Source: Phycisphaeraceae bacterium
Lineage (GTDB): Bacteria; Planctomycetota; Phycisphaerae; Phycisphaerales; Phycisphaeraceae
Assembly: GCA_029260715.1 (NCBI GenBank)
Contig: JAJDCS010000010.1
Location: 62,001 to 126,000, forward strand
DNA: 64,000 nucleotides
Reading direction: 5' to 3'
A program made the position numbers and the translations under genes. Positions 1-11,710 of this stretch are shown piece after piece (positions within the stretch are counted from its first letter, which is position 1; every line of letters starts with the position of its first letter). The notes under the pieces are model-generated. The model did not search any database and had not been told where the DNA came from. It worked only from the letters and a program-made list of their open reading frames with translations.

Positions 1-965
1 TTCCATTTGTAGGCCTGTGCCCTATTAATAAGCATAATGCGGCGATAGCTATCTTCAGCGTGACTAACATTTTTTCCAGTAAAAAAGTCTAAAATTCGTA
101 TCGCAATGTCGTACTCTTTTTTTTGGACTAATTCGAAAGTAACATTGTTGATTTGAGCATCTGATTCTTTTAGCCTATCGGGGCACAATCGACGCCATAT
201 AACATGCGCCAACTTAATCCCAATTTCATAAATACATTGATATGCACTTTCGAAGTATTCGCGGGGCACCTCTAATGACTCCCCAACAGCCAAATCCTCT
301 GAGATATGGTGCTTGTGCTTGGCGCAAACAGCCAAATACTGCGAAGAAATTTTTCCGTCAGTATGCACAAATAAGTTTCGTCTTTCTGTCAACTCAATGA
401 ATTGCGGCCAGCATGGCAGATCTTTGTTAAAAGGCGTATTAAGTTTTTCTTTGAGCCATTCAAACTGTTCGGCGTGGCTCTTCCTTATAATAGATTCGAT
501 TTCCTTCTCAACAATAAACTCTTTGGCATCATTCAAGTCCCGAAAATTCATCATCTGCGTATAGGACAACGCTTTTTCCGACGCATTGAGTAGTTCGGGC
601 TTGGCGGCAAACATGAAACGTATTATTCGGCCTAAGAATGAGTCGTACTGCGAAACAAGAGAGATTATAAAATTTCTAGGAATTAATCGTAATGAATTGC
701 GATAGTGCTGACGCTCACGAGCTATTTTTTTTGCATTTGCGATATCTTCGATTTGAAGGGTGTAGGTAGTCCCTTCTTCGGTTTTTTCTTTAACCTCACC
801 ATGCTTTTCCAAAAATTTGCTGTAAGCTTCATCCAGTTGTTTACCCACCGTATTGGCCACGTGCATCATGAGTGGCAAGGTTGTATGTAACGATTCGATA
901 TCTTCAGTAAATCGTGAAATGTCTTCAGTTAAAATCTCTGTCGGATGTGGGGCTTCAGCACTCAC
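1..965 (-). CDS. Partial HEPN-like protein, C-terminus beyond the window edge
   Basis: An open frame on the minus strand starts at GTG 965-963 and runs without a stop off the left edge, giving 321 visible codons. A GGAG lies about 10 bases upstream of the GTG, and an in-frame TGA at 974-972 closes the frame further out. A TATAGT-like box at 1021-1016 could be its -10. Residues 196-201 read RNLFVH, an R-x4-H motif like the catalytic motif of HEPN ribonucleases, preceded by an acidic and aromatic stretch (PQFIELTER). The rest is hydrophilic and helical, with no signal peptide or membrane segment. I do not recognise a named family. HEPN proteins are common in toxin, abortive-infection and other defence systems, so that role is an inference only. 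The gene is clearly more AT-rich than its neighbours, with many AAA, TTA and ATT codons, which suggests transfer. Confidence 0.75.
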   Translation of the reverse strand, partial: MSAEAPHPTEILTEDISRFTEDIESLHTTLPLMMHVANTVGKQLDEAYSKFLEKHGEVKEKTEEGTTYTLQIEDIANAKKIARERQHYRNSLRLIPRNFIISLVSQYDSFLGRIIRFMFAAKPELLNASEKALSYTQMMNFRDLNDAKEFIVEKEIESIIRKSHAEQFEWLKEKLNTPFNKDLPCWPQFIELTERRNLFVHTDGKISSQYLAVCAKHKHHISEDLAVGESLEVPREYFESAYQCIYEIGIKLAHVIWRRLCPDRLKESDAQINNVTFELVQKKEYDIAIRILDFFTGKNVSHAEDSYRRIMLINRAQAYKW

Positions 966-1192
966 GAGTGTTCATCTCCAACGGGGAGCAAATCGTAAAT
1001 CATTTGTACGTGATTACTATAGTGCCGGGCGACATGGCCAGCGAATGTAGCCAGACCATTGCGCTTAGTAGGAACATAGGTCTTGCTTCGAATTAGGGCA
1101 ACATGTCAGCAGACAGGCCTGGCACTTTGCTTGAGAGTTACTCGTCTATTGCTCTATAAACCAAGCCCAGAAATTAATTCGACCTGCCTTCA

Positions 1193-3949
<2,757 letters not shown>

Positions 3950-4012
3950 GGGGAGTGCTTTCTGTGTCTTTTGGGGTCTTTTACAGAGCGGATGCAGCGA
4001 ATCGTAGCATGT

Positions 4013-4046
4013 AACCCCGGGGATTTCGATTGCCCCCGGAAGGGTT
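4013..4046. other. Imperfect hairpin in the acnA/miaA divergent region
   Basis: The sequence can fold with AACCC pairing GGGTT and CGGGG pairing CCCCG around a 10-base AT-rich loop. It lies between the two divergent starts (3949 and 4072) with no T-run on either side, so it is unlikely to be a terminator. It could be a binding site or a leader structure of either gene. Only the inverted repeat itself is seen. Confidence 0.35.
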
Positions 4047-4071
4047 CATGCGGCGTAGAATCGCGTGAGAT

Positions 4072-5082
4072 ATGCCTAAACCGATGAAACCGCAACCGAT
4101 TGTGATCCTTGGCCCGACGGCTGGTGGCAAGAGCGAGTTGGCTGTTGCGTTGGCGGAGGCGGTGGGTGGTGAGGTGATCGGTGCGGACTCGATGCAGGTT
4201 TACCGTCACATGGACGCTGGCACCGCCAAGCCGTCGGAGGCGTTGCGCGGGCGTGTGCCGCACCACCTGATTGACATTGTCGAGCCGACGGAGCGGTTTA
4301 CGGTAGCGGATTGGTTACATCGGGCGGATGCGTTGATCGGGCAGCTTCAAGGGGCTGGGAAAGTCCCGATCGTAGTGGGCGGAACGAATCTATATATAAG
4401 GGCGCTGCTGGAGGGGTTGTTTGACGGGCCGAACCACGACGCGGCGCTGCGCGAACAGTTGGAGGGTGTGCCGAGCGGCGCGCTTCACGAGCAGTTGGCT
4501 GCGGTCGATCCCGAATCGGCTGGGCGTATCCACCCGAACGACCGGCGGAAGTTGGTCCGGGCGTTGGAGGTGCATCGCCTCACGGGCAAGCCGATCAGCG
4601 AACTGCAGAGCCAGTGGCGGGAAGACGCGGACGGGCCGGCGAATTATCGGCACGACCCGATTCTTGTCGGGCTTGATTGGCCTGTGCCAGAGATCAACCG
4701 GCGGATCAACCAGCGCGTGAAAACGATGTTCTACCCGGAAAAAATTGTACCGGGCACACACGCGGGACCACAGCAGGAAAATACGATCGCATCGCCGCCT
4801 ACTCTCAGCTTGTCAGACGAAACGCAACAATTGCTTAAAAAAGGTCTTATGGGCCAACAAGCCCGTGAAGCGCTTGGGTATAAACAAGTGATTGACTACC
4901 TGAAGGGGCGCTGCACACTTGACGAAGCGTATGAAAAAACCAAGGTGCTGACCCGTCGGTTCGCAAAGATGCAACGCACTTGGCTTAAACGATTTAGAGG
5001 CGTGAAATGGCACCCGGCGGCGGAGCGGTCGGCGAGCGAATTGGCCGAAGAATTTTTGCCTTTTGTAACACCGCTTGAATAA
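4072..5082 (+). CDS. miaA: tRNA dimethylallyltransferase
   Basis: Transfers a dimethylallyl group to N6 of A37 in tRNAs that read UNN codons. The P-loop GPTAGGKS is at residues 14-21 and the catalytic region GADSMQVYR at 37-45 carries Asp39. RRKLVRALEV and the C-terminal QAREALGYKQVIDYL are typical of the family. After RVKTM (Met219), about 30 residues replace the short linker of other MiaA proteins; this stretch is AT-richer and lacks the usual GLLDEV helix, so the tRNA-contact region is atypical. The start ATG 4072 could also be ATG 4084. It stands alone, with topA 127 bases downstream on the same strand. Confidence 0.95.
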   Translation: MPKPMKPQPIVILGPTAGGKSELAVALAEAVGGEVIGADSMQVYRHMDAGTAKPSEALRGRVPHHLIDIVEPTERFTVADWLHRADALIGQLQGAGKVPIVVGGTNLYIRALLEGLFDGPNHDAALREQLEGVPSGALHEQLAAVDPESAGRIHPNDRRKLVRALEVHRLTGKPISELQSQWREDADGPANYRHDPILVGLDWPVPEINRRINQRVKTMFYPEKIVPGTHAGPQQENTIASPPTLSLSDETQQLLKKGLMGQQAREALGYKQVIDYLKGRCTLDEAYEKTKVLTRRFAKMQRTWLKRFRGVKWHPAAERSASELAEEFLPFVTPLE

Positions 5083-5209
5083 TATATTTACAGATTTCAC
5101 TTGACAACCGCCCTAAAGATTGCTCAAGTTACCGGCCGATCCCTACGCGATAGGAAGGGTTAGGGATGGGATTGAAGGGTTTGTCGTAGGCGTAGCGAAG
5201 ACGAACATC

Positions 5210-7867
5210 ATGGCCAAAGCAGGCAATAAAAAAGGAAGCACCCCCCGGAAGACCCGGAAGACCGCAAAGTCTGGGAAGGGTGGCGGGTCTGCCAAGGGCG
5301 GCGTTAGTGCGGCATCGGCTGAAGGCAAGCACTTGGTGATTGTCGAGAGCCCGACGAAGGCCAAGACTATTAATAAATACCTTGGCGGAGATTATCTGGT
5401 CATGGCCAGCGTTGGGCACGTGCGTGACCTGCCGCCTCGCAACCCCAAGGGCGTTAAGAACCCTGTGCCGGGGGTTGACCTGGAAAACAACTTCGACCCG
5501 ACGTACGAAGTCCTCGCCGCGAAGAAAAAGACGGTGACGGAATTGAAACGTGCGGCCAAGAAAGCGGTGGACGTTTGGTTCGCGACCGACCTTGACCGCG
5601 AGGGTGAGGCTATCGCGTGGCACCTCGCTCAGGCGCTGGAAGTGCCGACGGCCCAGGCCAAGCGCGTGGTCTTTAACGCGATCACCAAGTCCGAGATTGA
5701 ACAGGCTTTTTCCAAGCCGCGCTCGATCGACGATGGGCGCGTGAACGCCCAGCAAGCCCGGCGAATCCTTGACCGGATCGTCGGGTACCAAGTGTCGCCG
5801 CTGCTGTGGAAAAAAGTGGCCGGTGGGCTCAGCGCCGGGCGTGTGCAGTCTGTGGCCGTGCGACTCGTCGTCGAGCGAGAGCGCCAGATCGAAGCGTTCA
5901 TGCCCGATGAGTATTGGAAGATTGCCGGCTACTTCGCCACTGACTTGGCTGGGGTTGGCAAGCTCACCACATCTTGGCAAGCATGGTTAGCCGACGTGGC
6001 TGAGGGCAAGGAGCGTACGAACAAAGAGAAGTTGGCCTGGCTGGGCGAGCACCAGTGCTTGCAGGGTGAATTGATCGAGGTCGGCGGCCAGCCGTTCAAA
6101 GCCACCACGCGGGACGAAGGCCTGGCGGTCGCTAAAAGCCTGGGGTTCACGGTTGACGAAGCCAAGCAGTGGGAAGACCCGAAGGGCAAAGGGCCCGCCA
6201 AGTCGCGCGTGGCCTACACGGGGCACCTGGAGCCTGGGCCGTCCTTCGCGATTAAATCGATCCAGACGAAGCGCACGACCAGCCGCCCGCCCGGGCCGTT
6301 TATCACCAGCACGCTCCAGCAAGCCGGGGCCAACCGCCTGGGCTATGCGCTGCAACACACCATGCGCATCGCTCAGCAGCTCTACGAAGGCATTGAGGTC
6401 AAGGGCATGGGCTCGGTCGGGTTGATCACCTATATGAGGACCGACTCGACGCACCTGTCCAAAGAAGCGATCGGCATGGCCCGGTCGTACATCGGCGGCG
6501 AATGGGGCGACGACTATCTGCCAGAGAAGCCGAACTACTACACGTCCAGCAACAAAGCGGCGCAGGAAGCGCACGAGGCGATCCGCCCCACCGACGCGAA
6601 CCTGACACCCAAGCGGCTACGCGCGTCGCTGAGCAACGACCAGTTCCGGCTGTACCAGTTGATCTGGGAGCGGTTCCTGGCGTGCCAAATGACACCCGCA
6701 CAGTGGGACTCGACCAGTGTGCTGATCGAAAGCGACCCGCATCAAGCTGTTTTCAAAGCGACGGGGCGCACGCTGGTGTTCGACGGCTTTTACAAAGCGG
6801 CGGGCATCCCCAACAGCGGCGACAGCGCGATCCTCCCGGCGTTAACGGAGAACCAGCCGCTGGGTGCGATGCAGATCGACCCGCGTCAGCACTTCACCAG
6901 CCCGCCGCCGCGGTACACCGAGGCGTCGTTGCAGAAGAAACTCGAAGAAGAGGGCATCGGCAGGCCCAGCACGTACGCACCGATTATCCAGACGATTCAG
7001 GACCGCAAGTACGTTCAGCCGGTCGCGCCGCGAGACCGGCGCATGTACGCCACGGACCTGGGCAAGGTCGTGACCGACAAGCTGATCGAAGGGTTTCCAA
7101 AGATTATGGACGTGGCTTACACGCGTCACATGGAAGCTGAACTGGACAAGATCGAGGAAAACCACCAGGACTGGGTCACGATGCTTCGTGAGTTCTACGA
7201 CCCATTCAAGAAGAACCTGGACACGGCCCACGAGTCGATGGTGCACGCCAAGGCCGAGATGGAGCCGGCGCCTTACAAGTGCGAAAAATGCCAGGCCGAC
7301 ACGGTGTACCGCTTCGGGCGCAACGGGCGGTTCCTCTCGTGCGGTCGGTACCCGGATTGCGACTACGCGGCGCCGATCGACCGCGAGGGCAAGCCCCAGA
7401 CCCCGCAGCTATCCGACATCGTTTGCCCGAAGTGCGGCGGTGGCATGACGCTGCGCGTGGGTCGGTTCGGGCCGTTCCTGGGCTGCGAGCAATACCCCAA
7501 GTGCAAGGGCATTGTGAACATCGACGCCAAGAAGGGCACGATCAAGCTGCCCAAGCCGCCGCCTCTGCTGACCGACCTGAAGTGTGCGAAATGCGACGCC
7601 CCGATGAACATGCGGCGGTCGAAGCGCGGGCCTTGGCTGTCATGCTCGAAGTTCCCCAAGTGCCGCGGTCGCATGGCCTGGTCGACGGTTGAGGAGGACA
7701 AGCAGGCCCAACTGGAAAAGGCCCTGGCCCAGCACGAAGCGGAGAACCCCCAGCCCGAAATCCGCACCACCGAGGGGCGCGTCGTCGGGGAAGACTACGT
7801 GCCGCAAGTGGCCGGGGATGACGGCCAGGCGTCCGAGCCTGACTCGGATACGCTCGACGCGGCGTAA
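5210..7867 (+). CDS. topA: DNA topoisomerase I (type IA)
   Basis: Relaxes negatively supercoiled DNA through a tyrosine-DNA intermediate. The start is set at ATG 5210; a TTG at 5120 would add 30 residues that look non-conserved. After a Lys/Gly/Ser-rich tail the TOPRIM domain begins at about residue 40 (HLVIVESPTKAKT, Glu46) and includes DLDREGEAIAWHL. The active-site tyrosine is Tyr408 in LITYMRTDS. Three C-terminal four-cysteine zinc ribbons start at Cys691 (CEKC, CPKC, CAKC), and an acidic tail follows. The total of 885 residues fits a TopA with a three-finger C-terminus. It converges on the glycosyltransferase gene that ends at 7903; I see no clear terminator in the 35-base gap. Confidence 0.96.
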   Translation: MAKAGNKKGSTPRKTRKTAKSGKGGGSAKGGVSAASAEGKHLVIVESPTKAKTINKYLGGDYLVMASVGHVRDLPPRNPKGVKNPVPGVDLENNFDPTYEVLAAKKKTVTELKRAAKKAVDVWFATDLDREGEAIAWHLAQALEVPTAQAKRVVFNAITKSEIEQAFSKPRSIDDGRVNAQQARRILDRIVGYQVSPLLWKKVAGGLSAGRVQSVAVRLVVERERQIEAFMPDEYWKIAGYFATDLAGVGKLTTSWQAWLADVAEGKERTNKEKLAWLGEHQCLQGELIEVGGQPFKATTRDEGLAVAKSLGFTVDEAKQWEDPKGKGPAKSRVAYTGHLEPGPSFAIKSIQTKRTTSRPPGPFITSTLQQAGANRLGYALQHTMRIAQQLYEGIEVKGMGSVGLITYMRTDSTHLSKEAIGMARSYIGGEWGDDYLPEKPNYYTSSNKAAQEAHEAIRPTDANLTPKRLRASLSNDQFRLYQLIWERFLACQMTPAQWDSTSVLIESDPHQAVFKATGRTLVFDGFYKAAGIPNSGDSAILPALTENQPLGAMQIDPRQHFTSPPPRYTEASLQKKLEEEGIGRPSTYAPIIQTIQDRKYVQPVAPRDRRMYATDLGKVVTDKLIEGFPKIMDVAYTRHMEAELDKIEENHQDWVTMLREFYDPFKKNLDTAHESMVHAKAEMEPAPYKCEKCQADTVYRFGRNGRFLSCGRYPDCDYAAPIDREGKPQTPQLSDIVCPKCGGGMTLRVGRFGPFLGCEQYPKCKGIVNIDAKKGTIKLPKPPPLLTDLKCAKCDAPMNMRRSKRGPWLSCSKFPKCRGRMAWSTVEEDKQAQLEKALAQHEAENPQPEIRTTEGRVVGEDYVPQVAGDDGQASEPDSDTLDAA

Positions 7868-7902
7868 GCACGGCCGACGGCTGATCGCGTCGCGGCGTGG
7901 CA

Positions 7903-9123
7903 TCACACCGTTTCCAGTACCCACTGCCAGGTTAATAGATCCTCGGACGGCGGCAGGGCCATGCGCTGTCGCAGGCGCGACGTCCATGTGGCATTAAAGT
8001 TCGCCACCGAGTTGAAGGCCACGAACCGTTGGGCAGATGAGGAAGGCTTGTAATCTTGCGACCGGCCCAGTTGTGTTTTGACTGCCTTGACGAAGGCGTC
8101 TTCATCAAGCACGTTGCACACTTGGCCGAGCCCGAATCGGTGTGTGACCATGCCGACCCACCCGAATGTTGAACTGATCACTGGCCTTTGCGCAGCGGCG
8201 GCACGCAGCAGGATGCTGGCGATCGCGTAGTGGCGTGGGTAGGCCACGGACACCACATCCATGGCTGACAGCGTGGCGTGCATCTCTTCGTCGGTGAGGA
8301 AGCGGTCGATCAAGACAGCATTGCCGGACTGCACCAGGGGCGCGAGTTCATTTTCGAGCCAGGGCTTAAAGTCATCGCTCACACGGCCGGCTAACAGCAA
8401 ACGGTCGGTGGCGCCGAGGTTCGCTCGCTTGAACGCATGCACGAGCCGGTCGATCCCCTTGGCACGGTTCAACGTCCCACAGCAGCCGATATAGCGTCCG
8501 TCGGCAGGCAGGCCCAATTTTTGCCTGGCTTCTACGGGGGTAAGCGGCGGGCGAGGCAGGATCGGGTCGGGCAGCAATTCGCAGCGCGCCGCTAAACCGC
8601 CGCCGCGATGCTGGACGTAATCGTATCCCAGCACATCAACATAAAACAACCGATCCCACGAGGCCGCGGCGTTGGCGGCAACCGACAGCCGGCCTGACAG
8701 CCGCCGGTGCAGCGTCGGCTGGACGCTTGCGAACCGGGTGCCGTGCAGCGCCGCCTCAGCTTGCGTTCCCTTCGGGAACGGCCGCATCCCTAACAACCGC
8801 TGCAAGCCTATGAGTTGAGAAACACCATCTGCCGAGGGGACAAACACATGATCGGGCCGGTGTCGCAACACGGCTTGGCGCAGGGCGCGCAGGTTTGTCA
8901 CCGCGGTCTTTAGCGGTGTATCGTGTTTGTAGTTCAAGTCGCTATCAATCTCGATGCCATCGCTTATTGGTTTAACTTTTTCTTCATACTCACCGGACGC
9001 CACCGCCTGGCTGCTGGTGACGAACGTGACGCGCGGCGTCAGTTGCTTCAGCGCGGGCAGCATGTACCCCACGTATGTGAGGTGGTGGCCTGTGTGCGCG
9101 GCATCAAAAACCAAGGCATGCAT
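7903..9123 (-). CDS. Glycosyltransferase, GT-B fold
   Basis: Predicted to transfer a sugar from a nucleotide donor during extracellular glycan synthesis. The N-terminal half begins HALVFDAAHTGHHLTYV, a glycine/histidine-rich acceptor-side loop. The C-terminal half has the donor-side Rossmann pattern of group 1 transferases (YIGCCGTLNRAKGIDRL, then LLLAGRVSDDF, then RPVISSTFGW). The usual pair of glutamates spaced E-x7-E is not obvious; AYPRHYAIASILLRAAAAQ occupies that position, so donor binding may be atypical. ATG 9123 is chosen; a GTG two codons upstream (9129) is equally possible. There are no membrane segments. It is divergent from another glycosyltransferase at 9405. The 281-base gap holds no gene that I can see. 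Confidence 0.8.
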   Translation of the reverse strand: MHALVFDAAHTGHHLTYVGYMLPALKQLTPRVTFVTSSQAVASGEYEEKVKPISDGIEIDSDLNYKHDTPLKTAVTNLRALRQAVLRHRPDHVFVPSADGVSQLIGLQRLLGMRPFPKGTQAEAALHGTRFASVQPTLHRRLSGRLSVAANAAASWDRLFYVDVLGYDYVQHRGGGLAARCELLPDPILPRPPLTPVEARQKLGLPADGRYIGCCGTLNRAKGIDRLVHAFKRANLGATDRLLLAGRVSDDFKPWLENELAPLVQSGNAVLIDRFLTDEEMHATLSAMDVVSVAYPRHYAIASILLRAAAAQRPVISSTFGWVGMVTHRFGLGQVCNVLDEDAFVKAVKTQLGRSQDYKPSSSAQRFVAFNSVANFNATWTSRLRQRMALPPSEDLLTWQWVLETV

Positions 9124-9404
9124 GGTCACTTACTCTAAAGGCGAGTTTACGAGGCTGGTAATATACCCGTATCCATCGCGGCCCGATGCGGCTGGCGAAG
9201 CAGTGCCCCAGGCGCATTTTATGAATGGACGATTTTAGGCCCCACGGGTAGCTCCTTTGGTTTTAGATGGAGGCGGCGGTGGCGATGGGCGCCATAAAGG
9301 CACTCACAAGCACCGCACGCTCTAAGCACACCGATCTAGCCTATGATTACAGTCGAATTAAACGCTACGCGTAGGCGCAGCGTCCTTGCCACGAGAGAGC
9401 TGTT

Positions 9405-10640
9405 TTGCCCAAGACGAAGCCCCAAAAGACATTATTAATCCTCAGCCAGGTATATGTGCCCGACCCGGCGGCGGTGGGGCAGTACCTTGCGGACGCCGCG
9501 GCGCAGATGGCCCGGCGCGGGTGGCGCGTGGTCGTGCTGACGGCTAACCGCGGTTACGACGACCCTTCGGTGAAGTACGCCCGGCGTGAGACAATCGACG
9601 GCGTTGAGGTGCGCAGGCTGCCGTTCTCGTCGTTCGGCAAGCGGTCGATCCTGATCCGGCTGCTGGGCGGGGTAGTGTTTGTGTGTCAGGCTGTGCTGCG
9701 GGGGCTGTTCACGCGCGGGCTGTCGTGCGTTCTGGTGAGCACATCGCCGCCGATGTGTCCGATGGCGGCGGTGGTGATCGGGCGGCTTCGCCGTGTGCCG
9801 ATCAAGTACTGGGCGATGGACCTGAACCCCGACCAAATGATCGCCCTTGGGCGAGTCAGCGAGCGGTCGGTGTTTGTGAAGCTGTTCGAGTGGCAGAACC
9901 GGCTGGTGCTGTCGCGCGCGGCGGACGTGGTGGCGCTGGACCGGTTCATGGCTCAGCGCCTGGTGAAAAAGTTACCCTCAGCCGAGAGCAAGATTTCGGT
10001 GCTGCCGCCGTGGCCGATACAGGAACACCTCGAACCGATCGATCACGAGCACAACCCGTTCCGAAAAGAGCACGGCTTGGAGGGGAAGTTCGTCGTCATG
10101 TACAGCGGAAACCTGAGCATCGCATCGCCGGTGGACACCGTGCTGCAGGCTGCGCTGCGGTTGCAAGAAGAGCGCGACCTGGTGTTCATGTTCATCGGTG
10201 GCGGGCTTGGCAAAAAAAGCGTGGACGACCTGATCCGCGAGCACCGCCCAAGCAATGTGGTTTCGCTGCCTTACGAGCCATTGGAACGGATCCGGTACTC
10301 GCTGTCGGCAGCGGACGTACACCTGGTAGCGGTGGGTGAGGCGATCGTGGGGATCTGCCACCCGTGCAAGGTTTACGGGGCGATGGCGGTGGGCCGGCCG
10401 CTCCTGCTGCTGGGGCCCGACCCGTGCCACGTTTCGGATATCATCACCAGCCACAACATCGGGTGGCACATCAGCCACGGCGACGTTGACGCGGCTGTCG
10501 AAACGATCCGACGAATCGCCCAGACAGACCGAACTGAGCTGGCCACAATGGGAGCGGCGGCGAAAGGGCTGGTGGCGGATCGGTTTAGCCACGCCGTTTT
10601 GAGTAGTAATTTTTGCAGTGTGCTAGAGAAGCGGGGTTAA
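9405..10640 (+). CDS. Glycosyltransferase, WbuB/WcaI-like GT4
   Basis: A group 1 glycosyltransferase like those that build colanic acid or O-antigen. The N-terminus reads LLILSQVYVPDPAAVGQYLAD, the opening strand and loop of WbuB/WcaI-type enzymes. MDLNPDQMIALG and the C-terminal CKVYGAMAVGRPLLLLGP are also typical. A central hydrophobic segment (LLGGVVFVCQAVLRGLF) suggests membrane association. The frame has no upstream ATG, so TTG 9405 is taken as the start, with a GAGAG-rich stretch a few bases upstream. It leads a plus-strand series with a secreted hydrolase-like gene and an O-antigen ligase/polymerase gene, which supports an exopolysaccharide or O-chain role. The sugar specificity cannot be read from sequence. 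Confidence 0.85.
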   Translation: MPKTKPQKTLLILSQVYVPDPAAVGQYLADAAAQMARRGWRVVVLTANRGYDDPSVKYARRETIDGVEVRRLPFSSFGKRSILIRLLGGVVFVCQAVLRGLFTRGLSCVLVSTSPPMCPMAAVVIGRLRRVPIKYWAMDLNPDQMIALGRVSERSVFVKLFEWQNRLVLSRAADVVALDRFMAQRLVKKLPSAESKISVLPPWPIQEHLEPIDHEHNPFRKEHGLEGKFVVMYSGNLSIASPVDTVLQAALRLQEERDLVFMFIGGGLGKKSVDDLIREHRPSNVVSLPYEPLERIRYSLSAADVHLVAVGEAIVGICHPCKVYGAMAVGRPLLLLGPDPCHVSDIITSHNIGWHISHGDVDAAVETIRRIAQTDRTELATMGAAAKGLVADRFSHAVLSSNFCSVLEKRG

Positions 10641-10744
10641 TCTGTGTTTTAAAGCCCTGTTTGGCCGCGGTCGGCGGTAGCGCCTAATGTGATAAGGCGG
10701 TTGTAGCGTCTCGGATATATTGTGACGGCCAGAAAGATTGTTTT

Positions 10745-11572
10745 ATGTTACTTAAGCCAAGTCTACGAGCATTGGTTCTCGGAAGTGCGGCGCTGTCTGT
10801 TTTGGCGGTATCGCTGCACGCCCAGCCTAAGACTAAGACGGCTGAATTCCCCGTTTTTGATGCGATGCTCTATTCGCGCAAACCCGGCGCCGAGGACTTG
10901 GGGCTGAACCGGCTCTACATGATCTACGCGGGGAACGTGTGGAGAAAGGGCCAGAGCCGTGATGAACCGATTGAGCACCAAGTACGCGCGACGGTCAGAG
11001 AGGTTCCGCCGGGTTCGTTGGTCTGTGTCGATATCGAGCACTGGCCCGTCAAAGGCCCCGAAACGGTGGATAGCATCCGCAAACTCATCGCGGTCATGGT
11101 TTGGATTCGTGACGAGCGACCGGATTTAAAGCTGGGCTACTACGGGGTGCTACCCACTCGTGATTACTGGCGTGCCCTTAAAGGACGCGAACACTCCGAT
11201 TATCAAAAATGGGCACAAGAAAATAAACGGCTTGAAGAGCTCGCGCGGCACGTCGACGTGATCTTCCCGTCTCTTTACACCTTCTACCCGGACCGGCACG
11301 GCTGGGAGAAATACGCCCGAGCAAACCTGGAGCAGGCGCGCATCTACAACAAGCCTGTATACCCGTTCCTTTGGCCTCAATACCACAACAGCGGCCAGCA
11401 TCTCAAAGGCCAATACTTGGACACCGATGACTGGGCCAACGAGCTGCGATTGTGTTATGAGCTGGCGGACGGAATTGTAATCTGGGGAGGGTGGAAAAAA
11501 ACTTGGAACGACCAAGCCCCGTGGTGGGTGGCAACGCAGGCTTTTTTGGAGAACGGCAGGCAGCGTCGATAG
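10745..11572 (+). CDS. Secreted hyaluronidase-like (GH56-like) hypothetical protein
   Basis: A 275-residue protein with a signal peptide (LRALVLGSAALSVLAVSLHA, cleavage near residue 26). GSLVCVDIEHWP (Asp96, Glu98) resembles the D-x-E catalytic segment of GH56 hyaluronidases. Later strands RPDLKLGYYGVLP, HVDVIFPSLYTFYP, KPVYPFLWPQYH and LADGIVIWGGW follow a TIM-barrel order and are aromatic-rich as in a sugar cleft. This suggests a glycoside hydrolase acting on extracellular polysaccharide. It is shorter than animal GH56 enzymes and I cannot place it in a numbered family with confidence. It sits between a glycosyltransferase and an O-antigen ligase homologue, so it may trim or release the glycan made by this locus. 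Confidence 0.6.
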   Translation: MLLKPSLRALVLGSAALSVLAVSLHAQPKTKTAEFPVFDAMLYSRKPGAEDLGLNRLYMIYAGNVWRKGQSRDEPIEHQVRATVREVPPGSLVCVDIEHWPVKGPETVDSIRKLIAVMVWIRDERPDLKLGYYGVLPTRDYWRALKGREHSDYQKWAQENKRLEELARHVDVIFPSLYTFYPDRHGWEKYARANLEQARIYNKPVYPFLWPQYHNSGQHLKGQYLDTDDWANELRLCYELADGIVIWGGWKKTWNDQAPWWVATQAFLENGRQRR

Positions 11573-11710
11573 CGCCATGTGGATTGAATAGTTTAGCGGT
11601 GGGGTGGTGTATGCACACAGAACTGTTTACTGCGTTATGAAGCGTCAAACCATGCCGCTGTCAATGCGGCTAAGGTTCTATATCGGATGGTTTTCGTCGC
11701 GAGGTGAACC

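Noticed and set aside
1060-1110. Possible tRNA or attachment-site remnant next to the AT-rich gene
   Set aside because: A TTCGAAT-like box is present but no cloverleaf, anticodon stem or CCA end could be drawn.
5129-5980. 283-codon open frame antisense to topA
   Set aside because: Overlaps the TOPRIM domain, no motifs.
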